In this document: piece by piece, positions 13,427 to 27,185 of the stretch
How the letters are laid out: each line of letters opens with the position of its first letter
Position numbering within the stretch: position 1 is the first letter of the stretch
Source: Edolisoma coerulescens
Taxonomy: Eukaryota > Chordata > Aves > Passeriformes > Campephagidae
Direction of reading: 5' to 3'
DNA: 64,000 bases
NCBI GenBank assembly: GCA_013397115.1
Contig: VWZW01007303.1
Location: 902,191 to 966,190, forward strand
Position numbers and translations under genes: made by a program
Notes under the pieces: model-generated
Seen by the model: only the letters and a program-made list of their open reading frames with translations
Databases searched by the model: none
Told to the model about the DNA's origin: nothing

Positions 13427-16400
13427 ATGCAGAATAGAAAAAGGATTTTTTTAACTAACTTTACAAATTAATGTGATGAACTAAGCTTTTTAGTATCATG
13501 TGACAACCCTGATGTCATTTATAAACCAGTGAGTTAACAGTGGCTAGGAAAGACACTGAACAGGAACTACTCAGAACTTAAAAAGTAGAGTTGCTAGGAA
13601 ACAAAAAAATTAGTTCAAACAAAAATGGTTCAGGTGGAGCTTTGGAAGGAGCTAATTCTAATGAAATGAAAGCCTGGTCACTAAAAATCCAGTAGAGGAA
13701 AAAAAGGAAAGGATGACTTGTGTAACAGTTCACCAACACACGCAGAAAATCAAACATCACTTTTAACAAACATATTAATTTAAAAGGCTTCACACTGGGT
13801 AATGGCGCCATGGAGATTCTCCCTCCCGCTCTCTTGTTCAGCCCTGTGGCCCCTGCTGAAGGCTTGAGGTGACACCAAACTTGCCATGACAGACCCCTGT
13901 CATGGGAAAAACCACGTCTGCATCATCCCAGGTCAGCAGAACTCCTTATTTATGTAATGAAAACGCATCTGATACACTAAGTAAGTATTTCAGAACCTCT
14001 GAAGTGCACTGTTCTTGCCAGCAGGACAGCCACGTGTCAGTGAAATCCAGGAATTGCCATTCCTAGCTTAGGCCAGTATCCCTACACAGAGCAAAGATAA
14101 TTAGAGCTTTGTTAAGTACCTGCAGATGTTATTAGATGAGTCCATCTGTCCAAAAAAATGGGAAGCAAACTGCTTAGTTGTGCATCTCAATATAGTTTTA
14201 TATCCCAAAAAACACCCTCACCTACATTTGTCAAATTTTAACCGGAACTGCTCTGTCCCTCCATAAATTCCATGTTGTTCCACAAGTTCTCTGCCCTTGT
14301 GATTTGAGTTTTCCAGTGAAATAGGTCCTGAGCATTCCTCCCAAATCACATCCTGCAGGATTTCGTCCTCCATCCACTGCATGTCCCACTCTGAAAGTCT
14401 ATAGAGAAAGTGTTCCTAACGTTGCCCTGGTTATCCAGAATTACAGCCTGCAGATCAGAGGTTTCTCTTCGGTGTAAAATGGGGAACTTCTGAAAAAAGG
14501 TAATTATTATGAGCCCTAAAAAATTAACGTGTCTAATGAGAGGCTAATGACAGGGGCCATGACTCTGCAGAAGAGGCACCTAAGTGCTGTGGTCCAATTA
14601 ACAACACCAGTTCAAACACAGCCTAATGCTTCACACGGTGGATTTAGAAAGAAGAATATTTAATGTGAAACCATAATTGCAGCTGTAATTTTCCAGATTC
14701 CCTCCACACAAGCAGTGCTGGAATCAGAGTGCACCCTACTTCAGCCTTCTGGGATGATGGGATCACGAGCAGGAGCTGTCTGGCTGCACTGGGCTCGTGG
14801 GACTGGGATTTCTCCTCAGTCTCAAGGAAAAGATGGGTAGAATCATTCAGAAATCATGAATTCCAATGTAGTGCTTCATTTAGGAAAAGTGAGATTACTC
14901 AAAAACATTCATGTTGTAAAACCTGTTATTGGTTTCCAGAATACAAGTGTCTTGCTTTGAAGTCAAGTTAAGTTTCCAAGAAGAATAATTCTGTGTTAAA
15001 TACAAAAACGAGGAGCCAGGCCTCATCCTCACGGATCCTTCCAGGCCATCTCTAAACTGGGGAGGAGGCACTGCTGGGACATCAGGTATTGCAAAACTGT
15101 TTTCCTTACTTATCTTTTACACACAGATTACAACTATAGCTGTGAGCAGCCCGTGCGTTAATCACACTCTGACATACCTGCATGTAGGAACACAGGTGTA
15201 TTTACTGATTTCTATCATTACAGTCAGCCTTTTGCTTTGATTTCAATGCAAGAAAATCCAATACTACGCAATCCTCTAATAATCTTTTTATAAGATTTTC
15301 TTCTTAATCTTGATCCTGACCATCCAGTCTTATTCAAAAGCCAGTTGCTCCTACAGAAAACAAGTTGTTTCATGAGGATGTGAGTAAAAAGCCTGCTGTC
15401 CTGCAAATACATGTCCTATATTTGCTGAAACTCTCATGACAATCATCTTTGCAGTCTTTATATTCTTTGTGACTTCTTCCATGCAGGGAGTCACTGGCTG
15501 TGGGTTCAGGCATCGCCCCGTGGATGCAGCTGACGTGATAACTTCAGATTCCAACAAAGATGAGAAATTCAAAGGAAAAAAAAATAAATTGACAACCTCA
15601 AAAACATCAGGATCCAGACCCAGAGGTTTTACTACATCTAATTTAGCATACCTGGTAAAAAACACCTTGAAATTAATCTAACTGTCATCCTGCTGACCTA
15701 AATAAAAAAAACACAGCACAGAGCTTTTCATGTTGCTTCAGTGAGTGAAGCAATTTGGAGAAAACAAACTTTTGTTGCCTTTACGCTTCCTGGCAAAATT
15801 CCTATGGAAACAGGCTCAGGCCCATAATGCACATGCTTTGGGAGCACACAGTAGATAGAAATGAATCATCCAGATGAAAGAAAGCAAGAGCTCACTACAG
15901 ACTTATTCAATACATTTACTGTTTGTTAGTGGAACTTCAGAAATAAAAAACCCACATAAAGCGCTTTTGAGCAGCAGCATCCCCTCACAACTGTAATATA
16001 GAGTCTCAGCTGGGATTAATTCCCAAATTCATGTGTTGAACTGTGAACTGTTCCAGTGTTTGGAGGGGGTGGGGAGAGAAAGGAGATAAAAAGACCAGGA
16101 AGAGGAACCCAGAGGATGGAAGATTAGGAAGGGAGACACGAGGAGCCGGAGCGAGCGGTTCCCGTTCCTGGGCGCTGCTGAATCACAATCAGCTCGATGG
16201 CAGATGAAAATGAGACACACTTGTATAATAAGAAGTCAGCAGAATTAATACAAGCTTATCTTCTACCAACTTAGAAGGGGGAGGTGACAAATTGCACTTG
16301 AGGACAAACAGTTTGACTGTTGCCAGCATAAGCTGAGCGTCTATAGGAAATGGCTAAATTTAGACAGCCAGCTTTTGATGAGAGCAACGGAAATTAATTC

Positions 16401-19400
16401 AAGTTTTTTGTCTGTGGTTTGTGTTTTGTTTTTTTTGGGTTTTTTTTTTTTTTTTTAAGGGCTCTAGAATGTTACTCATCTCTTAAAACTCTTACCAAAA
16501 GAAGAGACTTCATAATGTACCATCCTCCCTGCCTACTCCCTCCTACTCTTCCCCCTATAAAAGGAAGAATTGCTCCTTTGGGCTACAGCAATTTAGGAAC
16601 TTAATGCAGTTTAACAAATTCCCTATCTCTTGGCTGGAGCTGTTTGGCTCCGACAGATGAATCAGAGAAGTCCATAAACGTCTGGAGGATTCCTACAGAC
16701 TTTTTCTTGGATGACTATATATGGCAACTACAGATCAAGTTATCTGCCATCGTTTCAACCTAAGCTTCAAACTTTTTACCTTATTCCTGGCTTTGTGGCA
16801 AACTTCCCTCAGCTGCAGCACTGCTGAATTAGACATAAACTCACAACTACTTTTCTCAAAAGCATTTTCCCACTCATTGCAAGGCAGTAAAAAAATTTGA
16901 ATTAAGATACACTTAAGTAGAAATTAACTTTTGTCAGTGCCTCCTGTCTCCCAGCAGTACATTCCTGCGAGGAGTGACCCAGGCTGTGATGCTGTGGAGC
17001 TCATGTTCTCATTCACACTATTCTGCTGTCATCGAAGGTGCACCTCACCAAACAGCAGATGTTTTCCATCACTTATTACCCGAAATACCAAGTAGCACCA
17101 AGTGCCATGAGAAGTCAAGCACAAACTGGCAATAGAGGCAAAATCCACACTTCGAAAAAAGAAAAAATAAAAGGTCAAAACTGCCCGACTGATGGAAAGA
17201 GGGACTTATAAAGGAATTCCAGCAATGCCTGCAACACCCTTTACCCAGAGAAATACTCAATAAACTTCTTCCTATCACCATCTTTTATACATCTGATCAT
17301 TTTTACAAGATGCTGAAGAGCATACATCAAAGCCAGCAGCATGTGATACAATACTGAAGGCTTTTAGCTGCATCCAAAACCTTCTCCGTGCATCCAAAGC
17401 AAAGGGTACACCAAGTTCAAGCACCTTCTTTAAGCTAAATATTCCTAACAGGCCTCAAAATGGACATCCAGGGCCACTGAAGGCTCAAGGCAGGAGCTCC
17501 TGAAAGCCAGGAGTGAAACAGGGTGAGCAAACTTGAAAGACTGGAAGCGAACAGTGAGTTTTGCGTGCAAAAAACCACTACAGGGCTCAATTTTAAATGC
17601 CATTTAAAGCCTCTTCTGGGGCTAGAATCTACAAATAATGGCACTGGTGAAAACTCAGGAGATGATGAAGGTTGCTCTCAACAGTGGGGCAGAGTCACAG
17701 AGGGTTGAGAGCTGTCAACACAAAATATAAGCACGGTCATGCTCCGTCCTGAGAAACACTCTTAGGAAATGCAGATAAAACAGTGAAAGAAAAAGCCACT
17801 GTTCAGAGGAGATTGTATCTTACCCAGCTGCTTATTAACACCGTGTGGTTAAAACAAGTTATTTTAAATTCCTAAAGGCACGCCGTGTCTGGAAATGCAA
17901 TGTTTGAATAAGCAGTCCTAAGACCCAAAGCATATCGAGTTTTCCCACCTGACTACAACCTTGTGAACGCTGACATTTCTGAACCACTGAGCTCCCTCTT
18001 AGCCAGGTCAGGACAGACACTGAGGACCACCATGAGGGGTGGGGGGAAAGGTAAAATTGGGCAAGTGACATCATGGAATCTCTGAATCGGTATTGATTAA
18101 TCAAGCAATTTATCTGATCTGATAACTTCTATTTATTGGATCCTGTTCATCCGCTTATGGAGAGATGTAATTGCTCATTTTTTAAATTGATTTTGGAATG
18201 GCTTGTGCAGTATTTGATCCATCAGACCTGAGGACTGAGATATTCACCCATGCCATGGGCTTACACATGCCAGCGATCCATCAGAACAGACAAGATTACT
18301 TTCGAGGCTGCTCCCGAAGTTTGTATAAGAACAAGGAAACATTTCGGTGCCATCATCAGATAGTGGAAGCATAAACAGCTGTTAGCACCTCTGGGGAGAG
18401 AGCAGGTATCACTCAGCTGCATTCCATGTGTTTTTTCCTTAGGGTAGATGTAGGGAAAGGACTGCACGACAAAAACTCCTGCTGGGTCGGGTTCCAGCGG
18501 CACCGGCTGCGAGTGTGACTCCACAGCCCAGCTCTCTGCACTGACATCTGATTTTTTCCAGCCTTGCCAGACCTAGAATCTGAATTTTTAGGGTGATTCT
18601 CCCTGCTGACCTGCTGGATGATCTCCCAGAGCTGTGCTCCCACCAGATTCCCGGCTGGAGCAGGAATTCCTCAGGCAAGCCTGGCCACTCAGCACAACCC
18701 TCCTGCTCGCTATTCCCCCAACCCCGAGTGCTCAGCACCCTCCTTTTGACCAGGAGTTCACTTTTGGGATAAGTAGGCCATTAGTGGGATCCAAACCAGC
18801 CAAGGTCGTTCCCCCCGTAAACAACTTGTCCAGTATTTCCTCAAGGACTTTGCTCTCCATTTTTGTGCCCAATTTTTTTGACAGCTTTAAACTGATGCTC
18901 GGGAGCATTTCCCATTAAAAACCAGCACACTGAAGTGTGTACCATGTCCCTAAAACATAAATATTTGCCAGATTGTCATACAGAAATACTTCATTATCTT
19001 CTCAGTAGCTATGTAAAATACTAAAACTTAGTTTGCAACAGCATGAAACACTCCTGAAAGTGTGAAAATTATTGCTCATTTTCATGTAAACTGGAGTTTT
19101 AAAGTATAAATCACACTGTTTACATTAACTGATCAGAAGAATTCCAGTTGATACAAGTAGGAAGCTGGAATTATTAACATTTTTTTCTCAACCCGGGTCT
19201 GTTAACTAATAGCTTTTTCACCCTTTATCAGCTGCACAAACAACAATGGATTTTAAATCAACTAAATGACCTGTGAACTTCTCCTAAATGGAGGGCACGT
19301 AATTTAAGGCAGCCGAGAAAGTTTTGCAGGAGTCAGGAGGGCTCCTCGGAGGGGCACATGTGGAGAGAGTTAAAGCTTCAAACTGCTATTTTCTCCCCCC

Positions 19401-22400
19401 TCCTCAAGTGTCAGCTGTGATAAGCCAAAATTAACAACCCTACACTGAACCACTTCAAATGAAGGGGAAAAAAATTTTCTTCTTGCTATTCTAGGTATTT
19501 TAAGTTGCATATGAGCACGGTGGCTAAATATAGACAGTGACAACAAGAGACAGCATTGTCCCTTTGGGCACATTGAATATTATCTCAGAATTCCCATCTT
19601 CCTGGGCTGAGCCTCCAGTGTTGGGCTGGAGCTTTTTTTTTGGTTGTTTTTCTTACTTAGCAAAATGTGTATTAACCCCTACTTCGTTTTAGATGAAGCA
19701 GTTTAACAAAAAGTTAAAAGTGTATTTTTTTTTTTTTTTAAAAAAAGGGGAAATCCTGATTCTGCAAAAGCACCAGAAAGTTTTCCAACAATTTCCCCAG
19801 CTCTCTGTTACTGCACATAGAGCAGATGCCTCTGCTTTCTGAGAGGACTGTCACTCTGTTTTAAAAACTAGGAGGGCGTCAAGCTTTTACAGCTTAGTAA
19901 GCCACAAAGCTAAGCTGGTATTTTTGGATGTAAAATTGTCTTTTTCTCCAGGAGTCATGTGCTTCGCTTCCAGGTTTCAATCAGAAGTGTAAGGGACAAA
20001 ATCAATAATTACTGGTTTCAAAACACTTCCTAGGAGTGCAGCTACATCATCTGGAAACCAGCAGACTCACATGAGCCTTTAATATTGAACAGGACCAGAC
20101 TTTCAGAGGACACGGCTGCTCCTGACTTCTGCAGTATTTAAATACCACTGAGTGACACGAACATTTCTGCTTAATGTACCCAATGCACTCAGAACATTGA
20201 CAACACTTCATTTTTAAGCCAGCTTCTATATAAAGTTTAATTTTTAAAGCCATCTATAAATTATCAATGACATCTGTTCTGAAAAATGTCAATTCCTATT
20301 CCTTAGGCTGGCAGAATCCATCTATTTTGTGTAACGTCCTCGTCATATTTGAGCAGTTTCAAAGCTCTATTGACATATAGTTTTCAAGGGAGATATTGCT
20401 CTTGTAGGATTTCATTATTAAGACAAGTCTTGCTCTAATGCAAGGATGACAATAAATACACACAACTGTTCTGGACTATATCCCCTGGCTCTGACTCCCA
20501 AAGGTTTGAGAAGTGACAGGCCCAGGCACCCCATAAATACCCCAGTGCAAGGCACCCTTTCCACGTCACACAAACGTGACAAGAGCAAGCAGCAGCTGCA
20601 GAAACCAGTTTGTATTTAATCTCCTGATCAATAAATTGTGAGGGCCTCATCATCACTAATTCCTGCAACTCAGACTCCCATTTATTGTGACAATGTACAA
20701 GCACGGGGCTGTCACCACAGACCCATCCCCTCAGCCAAACCCGAATTTTGGTCATTCCAGTCCATCTAATTGTACAACACAGGCACAATTTAGCACATCA
20801 GTCTCTCATTTCTTCAGCTGCTGGGCAGTAACGCTTGTTGAAATGCAATTAGGGTTGGTTTTATGCCCTTACGACATTACAAAAGGAGGGATAAAAATAA
20901 TTTTCAAATGTCCACAGTCATCTTCCAAACCCTGTACAATACATACTGCTTCCACTTTTTAAAGAATACACACATTAAAAAATCTCATCTTTGTTTTCAA
21001 GTCTAATACACTCTTTTTGCTTTTAATACACTCTTTTTGTCTCTTTTCATTCCCTCACCAGTAAGTTACCGAGCTCCTGTCTCAGAGGCATCCCCTAAAA
21101 TCAAAAACAGGTTTCAAGAAAGTTTAATCTTGAAGCAACAATTGCACCACGTGCTCTGGTTCTATATGAACACATAAACTGTCACCAAGTCCCCTCACAA
21201 TATTTGTCATCCACAGCAAAACAGACACTGCCTGCTTGTGACTCTGTAATTGTGGAGCAGTGTCTGCTGGATGCTGAAATTCTGCTTTCTGGTCATGGCA
21301 AACATAAATCAAGGAGAAAAAAATCTGCTCTATTAAATCTATTTGCTCTGGGAGAACAGGGATTCATCATCCTGTAAAACAAGTGGTCAATAAGATTCAG
21401 AAGTGCTTAGAACAGATCTTGATGAATCGGGATGCCACAGGTGACGCTGAAATTGTATTTGAAAGGAATCCACGAGCAGTAAGGTGAATGCTCTATTTAT
21501 TTCAGTCTATAGACAGGCTGGGGATTAAAAGCATCACAAACACAGCAGGATTTTCCCCCTGCATCCCCTCGGGGAGGATCCTTGACAGACTGTCCCAAGA
21601 GGCAAAAGCAGCAAGAGAGGACACAGGGCTGCTTTAAGTAAATCTAAAATGGATATTCTTTAGAGAGCCATCACAGAGCAATCAGCGTCCAGGAGTTTTT
21701 CAACACCACCCAAACCCTGAGCAAGTGCAAAAACCAAGTTTCAGCAGCAGCAAGATCAGGTCAGGTCCAGGGGCCCCGCAGGGAACCCGTGGAGTCGGGA
21801 GACAAGACAATTCACTGGCGAATGCCATTTAATGACTCAGGAATGGCTGGGCGTAATCCCTGCCTCACATCACATGATGATTCCCAACACAAAAGGCAGC
21901 TTGGTTTCTCACCCAGGACAAGAATTTGGTCCCAAAGGACAGAAAGGAAGCTTAAACAGCACAACCACGTAATTAATAAGGAAATGAATATAGGTGTATT
22001 GTAATGGCAACTTTGGGAGTTATTAAATTAACCACAGACTAATCCCTTTTTTTTTTTGCTGTTTTTGAACAGAGGAATCCTATTCCACTGCTTTACACGT
22101 TTGAATGTTGTTCCAGCAACTTAAACATCGCTTGGAATCAACATCCTTCCCTAACACAATGACCAGTTTCAGTGCAGCACACAAAATACTCCCCAAATGA
22201 TAAAAACTCCTATCTCCCGCGGCGTCCAGCCAGCCAGAGGCTGAACTTGGACGGCAAAGCTGCATCTGGTTTCACTTTCCAGTAACAAAACAAAATTCAC
22301 AGGCACCATTCATTATCTACGAGGTCCAACACGAAGGCTTTCAAATACACTTTCAGAACTAATTAAATGCTTGTTTAAAGCTGAAGTGAATGTAAATACT

Positions 22401-23494
22401 AAACTGAAAGTGAACTGATTAACTTGCAGCGTTTTGTGCCTGATTATCTCAGTGAAGAATGAGCTCCTGGCACTCCGGCCTTGCGCTGGAGGATCAATTT
22501 CCTGTTCACATCAAGGCTGCTGAGGAAACCTTCCCCACATTTGATTCGACTTAAATTCAAGTGTCTGCTTTGCCTTGGACGCGGCACTAGACACAGAGAA
22601 TGTTTTCTGACTGGGTAAGATAATGTTTTGAATTTAAAGGCTAAACTGTGTCACTTTTGCCATTAGACTCGAGCCAAAATTCAAGGATGCTCAGGGCAGC
22701 CAGACGTCTCTCTCCCTATCACCTGAGGGCTGGGACACAGCAGCAACTCCTCACAGGAGTCCCACAACACCTCGTTTGGGTTTCAATTTTAACTCAGCAA
22801 CATGCACTGGTGAGATCTACTCGTCCTCTGCATTCGATGTGGCTGAGGAGGGAAATGAGATTCATAAGCTGCAGCCTTCATTCAGTTCCAAAGCATTATC
22901 TAGTAGCTAAAAAAAGACATTGTGTGCTCCTACTACTGTTCCTTTTACCAGTTCCTTATAAAGCCAGCCTGTCTTGCATCTTTGATGTCAGGAATTCCAT
23001 TTTTTAAGTCCTATAACAATCACATATTGTTTATTTCTGTGCTTCTTTCACACAAAGGTGAAAATCCCTACATTTTATAAACTTGTATTACAGTAACACA
23101 AAGAAAAATCCAGAGGACACTCAAGCTCCCTCTGTGCTGGCCTCTGCCAGGCGAGGATGCAGCCTTGTATCAGACAGGATATAAGAGCCCAGACAGATGC
23201 AGTCTGAGGGAGAGGTACAACCAAAGAGCATTCAAAGGGAAAAGAGGAGAGGCCGCCTCTCCCGAGAGCCAGGAGACATTTTTACGCAGCATTCTTCACT
23301 GGGAACATCACGGGATAAAAAAATAAATTAGTCCAGTGTTTGCACTTCGATAGATATCCAGTTGCAGGCTGTGACAGAAGAGGCAGCACAACCCAAATTA
23401 AAAGCACTGCTAACAACACCCGTTGCTCTTTTATTCTGATTGTTGCAAGTCACATTAGTATAAATCTGTGAAGTGTTTTAACGCTTTTTCATTT
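13427..23494. other. Intronic sequence without recognised genes
   Basis: About 10 kb of AT-rich intron. I recognise no exon or transposon. Visible structures are T runs at about 16429-16457 and 19725-19740, a 16-bp duplication (21004-21019 and 21024-21039) and a 12-bp palindrome with homeodomain-like cores at 18093-18104. Parts may be conserved non-coding elements, but that cannot be judged from one sequence. Confidence 0.55.
21004..21039. repeat. 16-bp direct repeat, 20-bp spacing
   Basis: taatacactctttttg occurs at 21004-21019 and again at 21024-21039, separated by four bases. Confidence 0.9.
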
Positions 23495-23575
23495 GAGCTT
23501 AATTAATTTTCATAGGAGTTTCAGCTTAATTAATTTTCATAGAAGTTTGAGCTTAATTAATTTTCATAAAAGTTT
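23495..23575. repeat. 27-bp tandem repeat, 3 copies
   Basis: Three units of exactly 27 bp (23495-23521, 23522-23548, 23549-23575). Each contains agcttaattaattttcat followed by a purine-rich spacer and gttt. Only a few bases differ between units. Every unit has the self-complementary octamer ttaattaa, so homeodomain-type cores are presented three times at a fixed 27-bp spacing. A plus-strand frame across it shows a 9-residue repeat (SLINFHRS-like) but no other coding sign. Confidence 0.95.
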
Positions 23576-25129
23576 GATGATTTTCTCATTTGTTGTTGAA
23601 ATCACAACACGAGTTTTCCATATGCAAGGCAAATATAATAATATCAGCTCAAAAAAGTCATTTTTGGACTTGTTTTTGTATTTCACAACCAAAAATACTT
23701 CCAGTGTAAACTGTTAACCGAAGCTCTGACAAGTTTTATTATAAATATTCCTAGCTTTAAAGAGAAATTTGAATATATTCACTTAGTGTATGTTCAAGAC
23801 AGTTTAGGTCTGACAGCTTCAGATTATGCCTCATTTATATGGAGCAGTGATCAAACTCGTTAATATGTGAGAGAACTGAAGAGGCAGAGGATTGTGAATC
23901 AAACAGCATGAGCAAAGTTGTCGAGGAACATGAATAGCTTATGAGGATTTACTTAAGGTGATAGTTTTCATGGTCCCCGTGCCAAGGTTTGTGGAGGAGA
24001 TGAATACGCAGGGAGGAGGTGGGAGCAGCAGTCCTTGGGCGAGGCGAGGCTGCGCCGACGCCGGAGCTGCGCTGCCTTAAGCCAAGGAGGAAGCTCTTAA
24101 TCTGCCCATAATTCACCCCATGTGTTCCCAGCGATAGGACCCTCTCCACTCAGCCAAGGTGAGCCATTTGACAAGACAGGTAAAGCCTGCTCACAACTTT
24201 CCTCCCGTTGGCTTTCACACTGCCAAGTGTTGTCTGCGCTGCAATGGCTCAATAATTTAAGAAGCATTCGTGCAGGGGAAAATCAAATCTCACTGTGAAG
24301 CAGCGTCTCCTTAAGATTCATTTAATCTTCTGATAACACAAGCTGTGCACACACAATCACTGAAGATGATAATCTCCTGTATGTAACACTAAGTCTACTA
24401 TTATTCCATTTATTAAAAAGTGCTATAATAATGTTTTGTGCATACATGTACTAAAAAGACAAGTGGATTAGGAGATGGAAATTCAGGGTGCTTCTTCCTT
24501 AGAGCGTATGGCTGCCTAATACCTCCACTTTCTTATGTACAGACGTGGCTTAGCATGTTTTGCTTGAGAGCTCTGCCAACAGCAGCTCCTCCAGCAAGAG
24601 CCAGAGGCCCCCACACCTCTGATTTTCAGGGGAAGGATAACCTCAGATCACAGACATGCTTGCTTGTTATCAGTCGTTCTTTTTTCCCAAGTAAATAAAT
24701 CATCAGCAGATGCAGTTATTAGGGAAAAAGGGAGTGCTGATTGATTTGGCAGAGACCCTTGCATTTCTGACACAAAAATCACTGGTTACTGCCGCCCAAC
24801 ACACCCTCATCAAAGTGACCAAATTTAATCTTTAAGAGGTATGGAGTGGTTTTGAACCAAAAGACAGAGGATTAAGAAATCTCTTATCAATATTCTCCAA
24901 TCAACCAGTTCTTAAGAGCTGTTCAAGTCACGAGGAAGCTCTAACTCACAGGTTACTGTTCCTGCACAGACCTACAGAGGGACTGTGTGAATGAGAGAAA
25001 ATGATCATTACCAGGACCGCTGTGTTTCCGTTTGCAGCCTCCAGTCCCCACACGCTGCTCGGGGCAGCTGCCAGGGAGAAGCTGCCCTGCTGCACATGGA
25101 CAGAGCTGAGCCTCTCTCAGAGCCGCCCC

Positions 25130-25260
25130 AGGTCCCTGAGCACCCCAAAGCCGCTGCAGCACTCCCGGGCCACTTCCGCAGCGATGAGGCCCGGAACGCT
25201 CGCGACCGAGCCGCTCATGCGCCGCGGGCTCTGCCTGGGATTTCCTGTTCAGACCAGGGC
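25130..25260. other. Short CpG-dense patch
   Basis: About 130 bp with roughly 15 CpG dinucleotides, for example cgctcgcgaccgagccgctc and gcgccgcgggct, in an intron otherwise poor in CpG. No exon or start is recognised in it. It ends about 70 bp before a long purine tract. Confidence 0.6.
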
Positions 25261-25330
25261 ACCAGACAGAAATCCTGGGCTGGGAGCCAACCTCCTCCAA
25301 TTCTGCCTGGACAACGATTCCAGGCCAAAA

Positions 25331-25360
25331 GGAGGAAGAGATAAAGAGAGAAAGAGAGAA

Positions 25361-25391
<31 letters not shown>

Positions 25392-25445
25392 AAGAGGAGA
25401 AAGAGAGAAAGAGGGAAAGAAAGAAAGAGAAATAAAANAGAATTT
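25331..25445. repeat. GA/GAAA purine tract (simple repeat)
   Basis: About 110 bp of almost uninterrupted purine, made of gagaaa, ga and gaaag units. One undetermined base lies at 25438. In the CUX1 transcript it is a long pyrimidine tract. Length is likely variable or poorly assembled. Confidence 0.95.
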
Positions 25446-27185
25446 TTTTTCTTTTAAGTGGGAGAACACCAGGCTTATTTTAGCACCAAAAATATCTGTT
25501 TATTTCTTCATGTCATCTCTGTGAACTTTGAGGAACCGGAGTTGTCGTTAAAGACAACACGCGCCCAAGTGCAAGTTACTTCTGTTCCGTCTGTGCGTGC
25601 AGATCTCCCGATCCTCCCTCTGCCTTCTCTCCCACTCTTCCCTCAGCTGGAAGTTAACCCTGGCTACATTAGCACAATATTCCTCAGGGCAAGAGCCACT
25701 AAATAAAGTTTATTAACATCCCTCAGCACTGACTTCAAACCACTACGGGCTCTCACTCGCCCATGGGCTGATCCCACTTCTGTGGCTGCTTATGCAGAAA
25801 TCGTCACCTGACCACTCTTTTGTACCTGAAAATTAATAGCAACCACATCTTGAATTTTTTAATCAAGTGATACTTAGAAACTACTGACAAAAGGCCACTT
25901 CTAAATTACTCTGATGGCAACTTTCTCATTACACAAGCTGTGTAAAGCTGGTCCCAGCAAGCTCTTTTAAATTATAACCCACACCACACTTACTGGAGAC
26001 AGGTTTTCTGCTGAATTTTCCTGCTTTAGCTCCATAGTACAAACTGCTAGGAACTGGTTCCAGGTAACTTATTAAACACCACGGCTGATATATGTGAAAT
26101 GGCTTTCCCAGCCATCTTAACCTTTTCCGACCTTTCCTGTCCTTGTCAATGGCCACACTGAGTTCCAGCCCTGCTCTCAGTGCTTTATCTCTGTTAGCAG
26201 TGGTGCAGGGCCACACAAATTGCTGTAATGTGCCATTTCCTGACATTAAGCCAAAAGGGGAAAAGTAAAGGGCAGGACTTCTGATGCATTTCTTCACTAT
26301 TTTGAATACAAGCCACTAGCAGAACAACCAGAAAAATTAGGGTAGTATTAAACTAACCAATTCGGATTTTGAACGTGGTATTTCATTCCAGCAACCTCGC
26401 TGCTTTATAAAAAATATAGTTCACTAGTGGTCTACAGTTAAGGTATGCAATAACCATGCTCAGCTCCAAATCTTGTAGGACATGGAGAAGTCTCAGGACA
26501 CTAAGATTGAGTAAGTAGCAGTCTCTCATGCTTCCAAGGAAAAAAAGGATTTTGAAAGCATTGTATCATTTTTTAGAGTAAGAGTTCTTTTGAAAATTAG
26601 TACTAAAAATTTAATCCTATGATCTGTGCAATTTGGTTTTGAACAATTAATGTCTCTTGTGAAACAGCTGCTGTTTTCAGCTTGAAGCCCATGTATTTTA
26701 ACTGTGTGTCAGTAACATGATTTATCATAGAAGGATTTGTGAAAAGCCAAATACTCATTTTGCCAATAGCAGCAGCATTTTGAAGTCCAGCAATGGCCTC
26801 ACACCCACAAGCTGTGGAGGACAGACCTGGCTGTGATCCCTCCCTTCACTCATACCCCTTTAACCTCCTATTTTCTTCCTCTTTCTGCTTTTAAATGGAG
26901 CTTAAAGTGACTCTTGATCCAAATATTACATGTAAACCTTCGTAGAGAACATTTAGAAGTGATAATTACTAACCATTTCCCTCGATAATTAGCTTATAAA
27001 AAGGTGTATTTTTAATGTGGATTGCCAAACTCTCCACTAATCATCTCACACCACTTCCCCACAGTAACAATTATTGAAAAACAGTTTAAAAACGCATAAA
27101 CAAGAGCATTTAGTGCTCATTTACTTCAGACCAAACGTCAATAAAACCTCAAGACACTGCGGACTGGCTGCATTCAGAAATCCAA

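Noticed and set aside
16419..16457. Long T run as the tail of a processed pseudogene on the minus strand
   Set aside because: No recognisable coding sequence lies next to it and no target-site duplication was seen, so it is more likely a simple T tract.
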